Below, piece by piece: positions 1 to 11,406 of a stretch of DNA of 64,000 bases. Both the position numbers and the translations under genes were made by a program. The DNA is taken from contig JAFISE010000035.1 of NCBI GenBank assembly GCA_022560025.1, forward strand, positions 161,913 through 225,912, written 5' to 3'. Numbering within the stretch: the stretch's first letter is position 1; the number at the start of each line of letters is the position of its first letter. The notes under the pieces are model-generated. The model had not been told where the DNA came from. It saw only the letters and a program-made list of their open reading frames with translations, and did not search any database. The DNA is from Stagonosporopsis chrysanthemi. Lineage: Eukaryota; Ascomycota; Dothideomycetes; Pleosporales; Didymellaceae.

Positions 1-2
1 TC

Positions 3-302
3 GACCTCTTCGTCCACGACCCCGACGCGCCCCCCATCCCCGCAGAGCTCAACCCCCAGCCCGCGCTCCCCAAGCCCGTCTCCCCGCCTGAAAGCGTCCT
101 GAGGGAGCGCAAGCAGTTCTTCGACGAGGAGGAGGACGACGCGCCCCCGAAGACCAAGCGCGGCGGCCAGCAGCAGGCTCAGGCCCCCGAGGTCATCCCC
201 GGTGTGTCCAACGATCTGCTCCTGCCCGGTGCGATTGGTGTGCTGGCCGTCGTCATCGTGGTGGTCTTCACCATCGGCCGCGCGTCGGGGTCAAGTCGGT
301 AG
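3..302 (+). CDS. C-terminal part of a tail-anchored membrane protein (5' end outside window)
   Basis: An open frame enters from the left edge and stops with TAG at 300-302, giving 99 residues of a C-terminus. The segment is proline- and acid-rich (an RKQFFDEEEDD stretch), then basic (KTKRGG), then has one hydrophobic helix (LLLPGAIGVLAVVIVVVFTI) followed by only about eight residues. This is the layout of a protein anchored in a membrane by its C-terminal tail, with the bulk facing the cytosol or, if it has a signal peptide, the ER lumen. The catalytic or binding part lies outside the window, so no function can be assigned. The frame has strong codon bias (C or G in third positions), like the other genes here. 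It converges on the AT-hook gene at 1237-3814. Confidence 0.7.
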   Translation, partial: DLFVHDPDAPPIPAELNPQPALPKPVSPPESVLRERKQFFDEEEDDAPPKTKRGGQQQAQAPEVIPGVSNDLLLPGAIGVLAVVIVVVFTIGRASGSSR

Positions 303-508
303 AGCTTTCTCAATCGGCCGTGCTTTGGACGGGAAGACGGCACAGTAGGCCAGTTGCCGGATTGGGTACGCGAACCCACTGTAGCAGTCCTCCTGCCCCC
401 ATACCAGATTGTAGTCAGTGTACCATTAGCAGCAGCAGCAGCCCTCTTTCTCGCGTTTCTGTTTTCGCGTGTTGATATCCATAGAGTGCTGGATTGTTTA
501 GTTGAATA

Positions 509-686
509 CCACTTCACATCACTTCACTTCACTTCACTTCACTTCACATCACTTCACTTCACTTCACTTCACTTCACTTCACTTCACTTCACTTCACTTC
601 ACTTCACTTCACTTCACTTCACATCACTTCACATCACTTCACTTCACTTCACTTCACTTCACTTCACTTCACTTCACTTCACTTCA
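509..686. repeat. CACTT pentanucleotide array
   Basis: About 175 bp of nearly perfect tandem CACTT units, interrupted at several places by CACAT variants. The reverse-complement motif (GTGAAGTG-type units) recurs at about 967-993 on the other side of the poly-C and gap, so the two arms could pair. Confidence 0.95.
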
Positions 687-706
687 TTGGTATTAGGACT
701 ATCCGC

Positions 707-707
<1 letters not shown>

Positions 708-779
<72 letters not shown>
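708..779. repeat. Poly-C homopolymer, 72 nt
   Basis: An uninterrupted run of C, 44 bp before a 10-N gap. A homopolymer this long is rare in fungal nuclear DNA and is suspicious as an artefact. Confidence 0.9.
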
Positions 780-780
<1 letters not shown>

Positions 781-823
781 CCCGCGACCGACGCTCGCGC
801 GCCGCCCCCCCCGTCATGTCATG

Positions 824-833
824 NNNNNNNNNN
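824..833. other. Assembly gap (10 N)
   Basis: Ten ambiguous bases. A round number such as ten is normally a placeholder, so the true distance between the two sides is unknown. Confidence 0.97.
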
Positions 834-900
834 GGGACCTTCCCCCAGGGAGGCCCTTCAACCGCCAAACCTTTAATGAAAGAATTTTGGGCTGACGCTT

Positions 901-923
901 CCCCCCCCCCCCCCCCCCCCCCC
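901..923. repeat. Poly-C run, 23 nt, followed by CTTCTCAC repeats
   Basis: A second poly-C run just right of the N gap, followed by three copies of a CTTCTCAC-type unit up to about 948. Confidence 0.9.
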
Positions 924-1236
924 TTCTCACCTTCTCACCTTCTCACCGCGGCGACCAGCGCGTGCCGTGCAGTGAAGTGCAGTGAAGTGAAGTCGTGGCC
1001 AACTACGCTGTTGTACCCTTCTATCCCCACCCCTCTGTGTGTCTCTCGATCTCTCTCTCGATATCTCTCAGAGCCACGTCCCCAGCACTCCTTAAATCTG
1101 AAACCCGAGCCTGCCTTCACCCCACACCGTCCCACACCGTCCCCCTCCCCGGAGACACATCTCCACCGCACACAGCATCTATCTCCCACTCATCAACACC
1201 ACCACCACCTCACTCAGAGCGCAGACTCAACGACTC

Positions 1237-3814
1237 CTACAACTCCCCCTCCGAACTGGATCCCAAACTCATCGCCACGCTCTGCGCATCATCATCGGCA
1301 GCGGCAGCAGCGGGGGGGCTTTCCCCGCGTCCTTGGTCCGCGTGCTCGGGCGCGGGCTGCGACGGCGCAGACGCGATAGGATCTGGCTGGGTGGGCGTCT
1401 CGCGTGGGGGTAGCGGGGTTGCGTTTGCGTTTGCGTTTGCGTGTGCGTGTGCGTGTGCGTGTGCGGCTACGGGCTCGTCCGCTTGGGTGGGAGTGGGAGG
1501 GACTTGCTGTGGTGCTTGGACATGTGCGGCAGGGGGGTAGGGGGGCAGTACCGCCGCAAACGCAGACGCAGACGCAGACGCAGTGCTGGGGAGCTCGCTT
1601 TGGGGTCCTCGTGGATACAGCGCCTCGACGAGGGCGGCGCCGCGGTTCGCCGCGGGGACGGGGTAGTCGGCCTCAGGGAGCGCGGCGGGGACGCTGCTCT
1701 GGGGCTCTGCAGCCTCAGCAGTCGCGGGGCTGCGGCGCTGCGGATTCGTCTCCTCGGTGTCCGAGCTCGCTTTTGGGGCGGGCTTCACGGGCGTGGCGGC
1801 CGACTCGGATTTACGCGGGCGCCCGCGCTTCCGGGGCGTTGTTGCGGGCGCGGTGCTTGTCGCTGTGGAAGGGCGCGATGAGGGTTTAGGTTTTGGCGGT
1901 GTGGTGAAATCAACGGCCGCAGAGGCATTGGCTGTGTTTGCCCGTGCTTCAGCTTCAGCTTCATCATCAGACTCGTCACGGACGATCTCAGAGGAGAGCA
2001 CGCTCTTGCGGGGGCGGCCACGACCGCGTTTGGGGGGTCGGGTGGGTGTGGTCTGGGAGGTGTCGTTCTCCGAACCAAGGTCTTCGCTCAAAAAGCTGCT
2101 CTTTCGCGGTTTCTTGGTCTTCTTTTGCTTGACTGGGTCCTTCAATGAGCCGTTCGTCTGTCCTGTGCGGTCGCTCAACTCTGCCAGATTTGCGTCGAGA
2201 GCGTCTATGAGCGCCAAAGTGATGTCCTCATCATTGCTGTTCTCGTTCGCCTCTTTTTCCGCTTTGGCTTTGTCTTTTTCAGCCTTGGCTTTCGCGGCTC
2301 TAGCGGCCTTCTTCTCCTTTGGCGTGACAAACTCCTCGTCCTCATCAGAGTCGTCTTTCTTCCAGGCGCGCCCTTTGCCCTTGAAGTGCTTTGGTTTACT
2401 GGCTGGTGGGGGCTCTGGAGACTGCTCTCGTGATAATGATCCGAGTTCACTGTCGTCGTCTTGTTCAGTTTCAACCTCTTCGAACACTTGTGCGTCATGG
2501 TAGTACGGTCGCTGCTGCGCCGGTTTCCTATTACGTAGACCTCGTCGCGTATTAGCAGCATCGGGTGTTTCTTGACTCGTCGACATCTGTGCAACTTCAT
2601 CGGTGCGTGCCTCTGTCTTGATGTCGTTGCTGGGTTCATGTTTAGATTTGGGAGCAGGGATAGGAGCATCTCCGTTCTCGGTATCCCCATCGAGTACCAT
2701 CTCTTCAGACTTCTCTTCTAAGTTTACGGCATCCCAGAGATGGAAGGGTAACCTTACGATAAACGACTTTCTTGACTTCTGGACAGGGGCTTGCTGTGGT
2801 GTTGCTTGCTTTGGCGACTCTGGTAATCTGAATGGAGTGGTTGAGCGCGGAGCTAAAGGAAATCAGCGTCCACATTATCTCCGCAGTGAATCAAACATCA
2901 AACGTATGTCTAACTGTCGAGTGCAGTGATGAGTACGGGGCGTAACGACTTGTTCGATGAGCCGGGGTTGATACGTGGGGCAGCGTGACCATAAATCAGC
3001 AGGAGACTTACCTGAGCGAACAGGAAGCGGCGAGTCAATGACCATGGCATCGATTTCCGCAGCATCTTCGTCTTCGTCTTCGGGCGATATCGTTTCGTCG
3101 GACTGTACTGTGAGCGTCGTCTGGTGTTAAGTTGGACTCGAGTGCTCACAATGGGCTTCTTCCTCGGCCTTCGCGAGCTCGACTTGCGCCGTCCACTGAC
3201 AGTAACCTCGGCCTTCGCAGGTGTATCAGCCTCTGCGGGAGGCGTTGCTGCGTTGACTTCGTCTGCTGCCTCTTCGTCTGACGCCACGAGTTCTTGCGAC
3301 TGCAAACATCAGTATTGATCTCGCGGCGCTCAGGTGATCTACTTACCATGTACTTCTTGCGCGGCTTCCGCTTCCTCTTACCAGATGCATTTAGTTCATC
3401 TAAGTTCGTTGCGGGTGTCGGTGTTGCCGAGCCTGCAGTCCGCGAAGCTCCATTCCCGTTGGTTGTCGCAGTCTTTTTCGAATCACTTTGAACCCGTGAA
3501 ATCCGTCGGCGCTTCACGCTTTCCTCATCCTGTTTCCATCAACAAGTCGGCCAGATTACAACACACTCTTGTTAACATACAGAATCGTCGTCTTCGGCCC
3601 ACACCAGTGAAGCAACGTAGAACAAATATCCACCGAAGACCCGGTCTGTCTGACGCCAGGCCTCGTACGAGAGCTCTGATTTGGGATGATCTTTTATGAA
3701 GTGCTTGTATGCGTCCTTACCATTCTTGTCTACCCAAGAATCAAATGAGCTGTGCATTGGCGGTTTACTGTGACAGTGCTCTGGCGACCGCCGCGCGTTG
3801 CCGTTCAGAGCCAT
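1237..3814 (-). CDS. AT-hook nuclear protein, function not recognised
   Basis: Five exons on the minus strand: 3581-3814, 3347-3529, 3150-3299, 3012-3102 and 1237-2852, with GT-AG introns of 51, 47, 47 and 159 bp, all in frame; 757 aa. The first exon has a compact conserved-looking segment (SELSYEAWRQTDRVFGGYLF at about residues 46-65). The middle is basic and serine-rich (KRKRKPRKKYM, RRPRKK). A short globular stretch (RKSFIVRLPFHLWDAV) precedes a motif RRGLRNRKPAQQRPYYHDA. The last 350 residues are disordered, with two AT-hook cores (GRGRPRKS and RKRGRPRKS) that bind AT-rich minor groove. A GCGTTT/GCGTGT repeat at 1420-1462 encodes an Ala-His/Ala-Asn run near the C-terminus. The RxLRxRxPxQxxPY motif faintly recalls one in fungal Mms22/Mus7-type repair proteins, but I cannot support that assignment. 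The start is the first ATG in frame before the conserved segment. A chromatin role is inferred from the AT-hooks only. Confidence 0.7.
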
Positions 3815-5333
3815 GGGTGCTGAAATATGCCTCAAGAGGCGAGAGAGCGGTGATTTTCAGCAGAAACAATCAAAGACGATTGAGTGGAATTGACGGAAAT
3901 GAAAGTTGGTGGCGTGAAGGAATAATTTGTTTTGTGCAGTCAGCGTGTACAGCGACGCGGCGTGATGCGCGTGATGCTGATGTGTTTGTTGTAATGGCGG
4001 TGGAGTGAAGTGTCGAGTTGTCAAATCCGAAGGTTCCCAAGTCCCTTTCAGAGCAGATCCATGCCTCGTGGCACGTTAGTCTCGAGATCAAGAACAACCG
4101 ATGTGCGATCGCAAATACAGTGCAACTTACTAGTACGCTATTGGATTTAGATAACCTTGGACGCGATTTCACTCGTGCACGTCATTTGGTGGATGTGGAA
4201 TGGGAGGTCTGCGACAGGGAAGGGAAAAGACAATGACGCTAAAACGCTCCAATTTCAGCTCGGCTCCTATCGATTCGAATGTAATCGTTCGACCACAGTT
4301 TTACGTACCACAAATCAGCCGTCAGTCGACAGTAGTCGTTTCTATTGTTTTGCTGGCTAGAGCATTCTGTGACTTGCAGATGGGTAGCTCCAGCGCGGGG
4401 GAACGATGCGAGGGAACCGATCATAGTGGCTTCGTCATCGGTAAGTATATTCGGTCGACCTCATTGCTGATACCTTATCGGGACCGGAGATTTTAGGTGT
4501 CGTTCAGCAAAGGAATTATCTAGAATAAAGAAGCTGCGAGTGTCGCGTACATTTTATCTTGTACTGTCTGCTCTGGCTCTGGAAGGACAAGTCGAATTTG
4601 CTGATCTAAATTATCCGCAAGATGAAGAGATGCTTTGGGCAAGCATTCAGTTTTTGCGTGATCTTCACCCGCAATCGCCTTCCTATTGCGCCCACGAAAA
4701 TTCGCTGAGTGAGATATCGTGCGATACTAGTGCTGAGTCAAGTACCAGGGATCTTTTGCCCATGCCGTCGTCTTAGTATGGTGTTCTACTCAGCTGGCTA
4801 CCCAGGGAGCAAAACTGTGTCCTCAAATGTAAATCCAGGGATGATACAATTCTTGAAGCTTTGTATTGAAAAACTATCATTACCCCGCTGTCGTGGCGCA
4901 TCGCGCATCAGCAGGATAAATATATACAAAGCCCTTCCGCCTTCTCAGCTAGATCCAGAGCACTGCATGTCATGATGCTCAAAGGCAGACATCCACAAAC
5001 CGATGGGTATACAGAACAAGCTCCCCATCGCCAAATCAATAAAACAGAATTTCAAATCAATAACGACCACGTAATGCGAAACGCCGAATGTCATCGTTGT
5101 TACAGTGGCCAGAGTGCGTACATGAACGCGAATAGTGGCCCGTCTCTAGGCGTAAGTAGAGGTGGTAGCAATAACCTGTTTGGGTGCATTAAAGTTGTAT
5201 ATTGGCCGAAATGCGTCCTGGGCTTCAAACCCGTGTGCTGAAGATGATAGCAAGATTGTAAGGACTGTTAAAGGGAGTCTCCCTCTGGAACGAGAATCGC
5301 TAGCATGCCCGCTGCGACGACTCTGTCGATCTT
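3815..5333. other. Intergenic, no gene seen
   Basis: About 1.5 kb between the 5' end of the AT-hook gene and the 3' end of SPT7. Frames are short and unlike protein. It is somewhat AT-richer than the genes, and I see no repeat or RNA gene. Confidence 0.6.
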
Positions 5334-8300
5334 CTAAAAGGACTCGGGCGGACTGGGCATGCCACTGCCGTCGTCTTTTTCTGGTTCCTGAACGCTATGA
5401 GCATCCTGGCGTGGTTCTAGCTTGAGCTTGCCAATAGGCTTCCCAAGACCTTTGAGAATGCCCGCAGGTGCACCGCCCGCGTCGCCATTCTCTTCTTTTT
5501 CTTCATCGAGCTTGCGCTTTTTGCGGGCGAGCTGTTGCTGTTCACGCAGTGGGCGTTTACGAGGACTCGAGATCTTGCCAGTGGGAGGCAGGCGAGGCTT
5601 GGGAAAGCGCTGCTTGGGTGGAAGGTCGTCGTCTTCCACGAGAGTACTATCACTGTTGTTGCGCAACTTGTTGAGAAGCCAGTCTCGAACAAGCCCGATT
5701 TGATTCTCAGCAACCTGTGCGGTGACTGGTTCGAACTTCGCTGGCTCTTCCATGATGTTGCCGGTGGCAGCAACGTTGCTAGTCCAGTCAGCGAAAGGTC
5801 TGTAAGATGTCGGATGAGAACATACCTGTTGTCTTGTCTGGCATACGCGTTATGTACCCTGTTCTGCAGCAAGTGCAGTGGCACACTGAATGTTAAGCCA
5901 AACTCTCGGTCGAGTCCCAGTTCCTTGAAGCCGAAGAAGTCTTCGCCAATGTCCTCAGCAAAATCACCACCAACGAACTGTTCGCTACCGTCATTGAAAG
6001 CACCTGCACCGTCCGCGCCAACATTGTCCAGAGCCGGTCGAAGAAGCTCGGCATAGTATGCACGCATGCGATCATGCATGCTGACCAGCTTCGTACCCAG
6101 CCTTTCAACGTCCTCTTTCACGTACGTCTCCAGGGACTCCAGATCGACGCCGTTGACATGTAGCGAGTGCAAGACAGCCTCTTCCTGAGAGAAGCGTGGC
6201 ACCCAGCTCGACATTTGGCCATTCCCCACGGCCACAGGGGTGTCAATCTTCATCTTGGGAGTCTCATGATAGATGCTGAAAGATTGCGCCAGATTCTGGA
6301 AGAATCGTGCCGCAATATCGGTCACGGCGTCCAGAGCAGAAGGTTGGAACTCCTCGAAGCCTGCGTGATAGAAGATTTTGCCCACACTGCGCTGCAGAGC
6401 TGCGCGACAAACGTAAGGTGCCATGAGCGGGCCTTCCTCTGAAACGACCATTGGCTCGATATCTGCTTCATGGAAAGGCTGAGGCTCATATTTCTGGAAC
6501 TGGTTCTGATACAGCTGGGACTGGAGCTGCATCTGCTTGACGATTCCGATCTTGGCGCATATTTTCCTAGTCTCCTGTAAAGAGTTCATGTTCTTGTCCA
6601 TTCTCTCGGTCAGAGCACTGTCTGGGGCTGTGAATTGGCCTTTGGGAAAGATGCGCATGTACTCTTCCCGCTGCTGAACGACGTGACCTTCGGCGTCTTC
6701 GACCCATTGCAGGGTCTCATTGAGATCAGGGATGACGCAAACTGGATCATAGTAGTCTGGAATATGGCGCTCCTCCTGGTCCTGGATGCCCTCGGCTAGT
6801 GACTCACCAGCAACTGCTTGAACACCATCCTTGCCGTCAGGTGCGGATAAAGCGCCTTTCGCGTCGTCGGCCTCGGCTTCCTTGCGATGCCGAAGCCACC
6901 TTCGCATGCCCGCTTTTGAGCGCAGAATTGCAGGTTCCTCAGGCTGAAGAATCTCGTCGCGAAAAAGACGATGCCGTTCGGCAGCAATTGTAGCTCGATC
7001 CTTCTTGGTGACTTGTTTCCAAGTTTTATATTCCAGATCATCAAGATCAGCGTCTTCCTCAAGGGCAAACCCATTGACAAAGGCACCAGTACCATCCGCT
7101 TCAGAGAAGTCAGCTTGGCTACCGGGTGCACCGTGTCGTGATCCACCATTTGGTCCAAAAGGAGTCAACGTACCAGGCGGCGGAGGAGTCGAGAAGCCAT
7201 TGACACTCCCTTCCATTTCTGAGTCAGCGCGCAAGAACTCATTCTTCAGATTGGACACAGTGCTGTTCAAAGACGGTACCGGAGGCTTCGTCTCTGGCCC
7301 TGGTGTGCCCTCAGAGCCCGCAGGAGGTGCTTTTCTTGCGTTATTCGAGCCCTTTCCGCCTTTACTAGGTGCTTTTCGACCTCGAGACGCCATGATAGGC
7401 TCTTCGTCCTCACTGTCGTCAGCACCGTCAGCATCAATATCGCCATTGCGCATTCTCCGCTCCTCGGCCTCGACCTCGGCACGGTCGCGGATGGTGATGT
7501 CTGGGATGAGCGGTACAAGCTTCTCGGTTTCCTTCTTCATGTGTAGAGCTTTCTTTCTAAGAAAGTGGTTTGGATCGGCGTTGTACTTCAGGCAGTTAGA
7601 CCAGATGAGCATCAGATCATCAACGAAATCCTTCTTCGACTTGTACTGCAGCTGCTTCAGCTTCTTCATCATCGTGCCGATGTCCATGGGGTGTTTGATG
7701 ACGTTGTAGTAGTCCGGCGCTTCCCTCTTGTTTACGCGTTGAAGAAAGGGGTGTGCATGCTCGCCGGCCTTGAGCTCCATAAGCACTTTCTCCACGCTCT
7801 CGTAGAGTTCTTCTTGGCCAACACGGTCCTCATTCGCCCATTTGCTCCTGTTCTTGCGGACTTCGCTGATCAGACTACGCAGTTGGGCGTCGGTGGCATG
7901 TACTCGGTCGCGTTGTGCGTCGATGCGGGAGATGAGGTGCTTGAGGGTGAGACTTGAAGCGCCAAGGTTGGTAGTGCTGAGGGTGCCTTGTTGGGGCGCG
8001 ACGATGGCGCTGCCGTTGGCCGGTGCGCTAGCAGAGGTGCCAGATGTCTCCTGCTCCACTTGTCGGTCGAGCTCATCGAGCTTCTGCTGCTCCAGCATGG
8101 CATCGCGGTCGCTCTCGAGGGTGTAGAAGAGCGTCTGGAAGCTCTTCTTCGCCGCATCCTCGGCGGCCTGCTTGTCCTGCTGCAACTGCCTGCGAACATC
8201 GTCCGAGGACTTGGCCTGCTCTGATGAAGGTGTGCCTGTCCGGTCGTGGCTGGACTTGTGTAGGAGAGGTGGTGTGCAGTTGCTTGGCGTGGTCGGCGTG

Positions 8301-8779
8301 GCAGCGACGCGGTTGAGAGCGCTCTTGGCCAGCAGCGGCGAGGTACGGGTGTCGTCCTCGTCTTCGTCGTCTTCGTCGTCGCCGTAGTCGTCTTCGTCAA
8401 TGGCGCGGGCGGCCTTCTTCGGTGTCGCGGCCGGGCGCGCGTCATGCGGCGCCGGAGCATCATCGGACAAGGGCTTGGGGGCGGCATCGAGGGCATCAAG
8501 CAGGTCGGCGGCGTTGGTGCCGCCCAGCACCGCGTTGAGACGCGCTTCGGTGCGCAGGTAGTGTTTGCGCCAGCGCGCTGTCCGGGGGTCCTCCTCGGCG
8601 ATCAAGTCGGCAGCCCCCTCCCCCAGACTGTGTGCGTTTCCGCCGTTGGACATGGCTTCGTCGGTCAGCGTCGCATTGGGAGTGCGCAGCCGGGTTGCAT
8701 TGGGCGCAGGGTAGGGCGCGCGGGCATGGTTGGGGCGTTCTTTGCTAGATGGCCGCTGTACTGATGCCGCGAGGGACAT
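5334..8779 (-). CDS. SPT7: SAGA complex subunit Spt7 (bromodomain plus histone fold)
   Basis: Two exons, 5826-8779 and 5334-5778, with a 47-bp intron whose branch site is GCTGACT; 1132 aa. The order is an acidic disordered N-terminus (an EDDYGDDEDDEDEDD run), a bromodomain at about residues 320-425 (the PDYYNVIKHPMDIGTM signature and the acetyl-lysine-contacting Asn in the LKYNAD motif), a linker rich in charged residues, and a histone-fold segment at about 780-845 (RSVGKIFYHAGFEEFQ). The tail is basic and proline-rich. Bromodomain followed by histone fold in one protein of this length is the signature of fungal Spt7, a scaffold of the SAGA histone acetyltransferase co-activator that pairs with another histone-fold subunit and reads acetylated histones in the nucleus. 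The ATG at 8779 opens the frame directly. It is divergent from the VanZ-like gene, with nearly 1 kb between them. Confidence 0.93.
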
Positions 8780-9763
8780 GTCGTCGCTCTCGCGGTGTGG
8801 GGAGCCTTGGCGCTACAGCACTGGAGCGGCCTCACAGGGAAGGCCGGCTAGGATGGCGACGTCCTGCCTCGAGCGGGTGTCGCACTGCGATAAAACCTAG
8901 CATGGAAACAGCCCGGCGGGCAGAGAGGCAGACAGTGATGGCTCTGCGATGGATTCGGTCGTGTCGGCGCGCGTCTTGATGAGCGAGTGCACACGGCCTG
9001 CGAAGGACTGTGGTCGAAAGTAGGTTGGTCGACACTGCCACCAATGCTGCTTTGCTATTACTTTCGGCCTAGCGCAGGCTGGGATCGGCCACTTCCAGCA
9101 GTTCCCCAATATCAAGACGTCCCCACTTCGACCCTGCTGTGGGCGCTCGTGTGATCGGCGAACGGTGGCAGCGCGCGGAGGCAAATATTTCGGTGGTTTT
9201 GCAGCGCGTCTCCAGCTTGCGCAAGACGTGGAGAGTGCGTGATTGCAAGGACTGCTCTTAGTGCAGCTACCGTGTCAGGTCCAAGCAACAGTTTGCTTGC
9301 AGAGTCTGAACAAGCACGCGCTCGGCATTGGACCACAGCCATTCTGCTCCTCTATCGTACTCGATTTGCGCAATGGCAGAGGTGTATACTGCACTCCAGT
9401 GACGATCAGTGCTGCATTCGACGCCCACTGCTGCAGACCCTATGTGTCACAAGCTATGCCTGCACGCTGCTCTAGGGAAGCGACATGTAAAAATTCAAAC
9501 GTGTACACAAGATACACATCCGAGTACCATACTGTCACCGCAGGCGTTGCACATGCATATCAAAGGCTGCAGCCTCACAGAAGCGATGGGTGAGACGAAC
9601 CACCTGTTCCGCTGGAACCGGTTAGCTGCTACTGTAGTGCCAGAGCATCACCGCCTTGCAAGCTGTCGACACTCGCAGATCCCCAGCCACTCGCCTCGCC
9701 AAACCCATAGACAGACCCTTGCCATGCTCCTCCATCAATCGTAGCACTCCTCAGATTCCCGAA
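8780..9763. promoter_or_regulatory. Divergent intergenic region between SPT7 and the VanZ-like gene
   Basis: 984 bp holding both 5' regions. No single regulatory motif stands out and no gene is supported. Confidence 0.5.
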
Positions 9764-10612
9764 ATGCGCATACGAAAGCCGTTCGCTGGTAAGCCTACAC
9801 GACCCCACGTCATAGGCCTCGCGCCAGCACATACAAGGCCGTTGCCTACATGTGTGCTCAAGTCGTGCAGCTCCGTGGTTACTGCGTTGTAGACTCTACT
9901 TCTCACACAACGGGCTCCTCACACCATGCAATCACCAAAACACTAACACGCCCTAGGCGCGTTCGTCGCCCTGATCCTCATCTCCGCCGCTGCCGGCTTC
10001 TCGCCCTCCGACTACTCGATCCCGTCGTACAAGCAGTCCGATAAGGCATTACACTTTGTCGCCTTCTTCCTGCTCACGTTTGCGTTCTACTGGATCCTCG
10101 AGACATCGCGGCGCAAGGTCCTGCAATTCACGTTTCTGGTGTGCACCCTCGGGCTGGGCGTCGCAAGTGAGGTGGTGCAGGGACTGTTGCCGGTACGAGC
10201 ACCCGTCATTTGATGATGAGTGAAGAAACACGAATTGGGCAAAGCTAATTGCTCTCAGATCCAACGCGAATTCGACCCCTACGACATCGTCGCTAATGTC
10301 CTCGGGTCCGCGCTCGCCATCGCGCTGTGCAACTGGTACCACAAGCGCATGATTGAGCGCAAGCGGGCAGCGCGCGGATACAACGCTGTAGCCGGCGATG
10401 ACGAGCTGGATGTCGAGCTGGGCGAGAATCTAGGAGGGCAGGAGTCTGGGGTACTGAGGCCAACGGTAGACGACGAGCTGGACCGCTGGGACGAGAACGC
10501 AGAGGATTGGGAAACTACTGACCCGGATCCTGTGATTGGAAATGGTGTGAACGCGGCAACTGTTGTTGCAGTACCTGAGGATCTGGAGGAGGGGAAGAAG
10601 CGTAGTGATTGA
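9764..10612 (+). CDS. VanZ-like integral membrane protein
   Basis: Three exons: 9764-9788, 9957-10192 and 10259-10612, with introns of 168 and 66 bp (the first ends ACTAACACGCCCTAG); 204 aa. Four predicted helices occupy the first 120 residues. VanZ-family signatures are present: DKALHFVAFFLL in the second helix region, then an acidic residue and Gln before a turn (SEVVQGLLP), then REFDPYDIVANVLG. The C-terminal 80 residues are polar and acidic, a cytosolic tail. In bacteria VanZ proteins affect cell-wall antibiotic resistance; the job of the fungal relatives is not known to me. The tiny 25-nt first exon is supported by the in-frame join G|GC and strong splice signals. Retaining intron 1 would destroy the first helix. 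Confidence 0.85.
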
Positions 10613-11406
10613 GATGGGCCTAGATCAACGACTGTATGAATGATTGTACTACGAGCGCCGTTGTACTGCAGAGATAGTGGTAATCATGAACCCGCATCGG
10701 CGTACTTTGCTGCCTATCCTACAGCGCAAGACAATCCTGTCACTCGTGTTGCAGAAGGTAATCTTTCGTTGCTGCGGCAAACATCCCCTCAACCTTAAAT
10801 CCAGCTCAGCATCTTTTACTGGCCAGGTACGTTCCCCTGATCTGGCTGAAGTCATCAGACAGTGTTGATAGAATCAGCTTACACTACATCGTGACTCTTA
10901 TTTCACTCAGCAAATGACTTGCGCAGCTATGCGCTTGCATAGATTCTATCGATGCCTGAAAACAACAGTCAATACTAGATGTTGTCGGTCGATTCTCTAC
11001 AGCTACTGTCTACCGACATTCTACAAGGCGGAAGCAGAGAGTGAGAACAAAACCAACTAATATGGTCAAAATCGAGTGATCTGTAAACAGCTGTATTCTA
11101 ACTCTTCCTGGATTGTGAGCCGTTAGCAACGATCACCAATCTGCGGCCTGCACGTTCAAGATTGACAGTGTTAGGTGCCCAGCTCAGCAACAATCAGGGG
11201 TATTGAGAATATGGTTTTCAGACATGGCAATGCTTTGTCATTGATATGGTTGTATGAAGTTCATGACTTCATTATCTTGTTGGTATGACTTCGCAGGGAC
11301 CTTTCTTCTGACACATGGAAACCACCAAACAGCTAAGCAGGCTTGGTGGCGACTTGAGGGAATATTTTGACCTGATCAATCACGCCCGAACACCAACATG
11401 ACCCGT
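10613..11406. other. Convergent intergenic, no gene seen
   Basis: 794 bp between the 3' ends of the VanZ-like gene and RPS26, relatively AT-rich, with no convincing frame, repeat or RNA. Confidence 0.6.

Larger units (their letters stand above)
303..1236. other. Convergent intergenic gap with repeats and an assembly gap
   Basis: This lies between the 3' ends of two convergent genes. It holds a CACTT array, two poly-C runs, a run of ten N and CT-rich sequence, listed separately. I see no gene: open frames here come from the repeats. Confidence 0.7.

Noticed and set aside
354..1379. Long plus-strand open frame through the CACTT and poly-C region
   Set aside because: It is translated from tandem repeats, poly-C and the N gap and has no ATG start or domain; pure composition effect.
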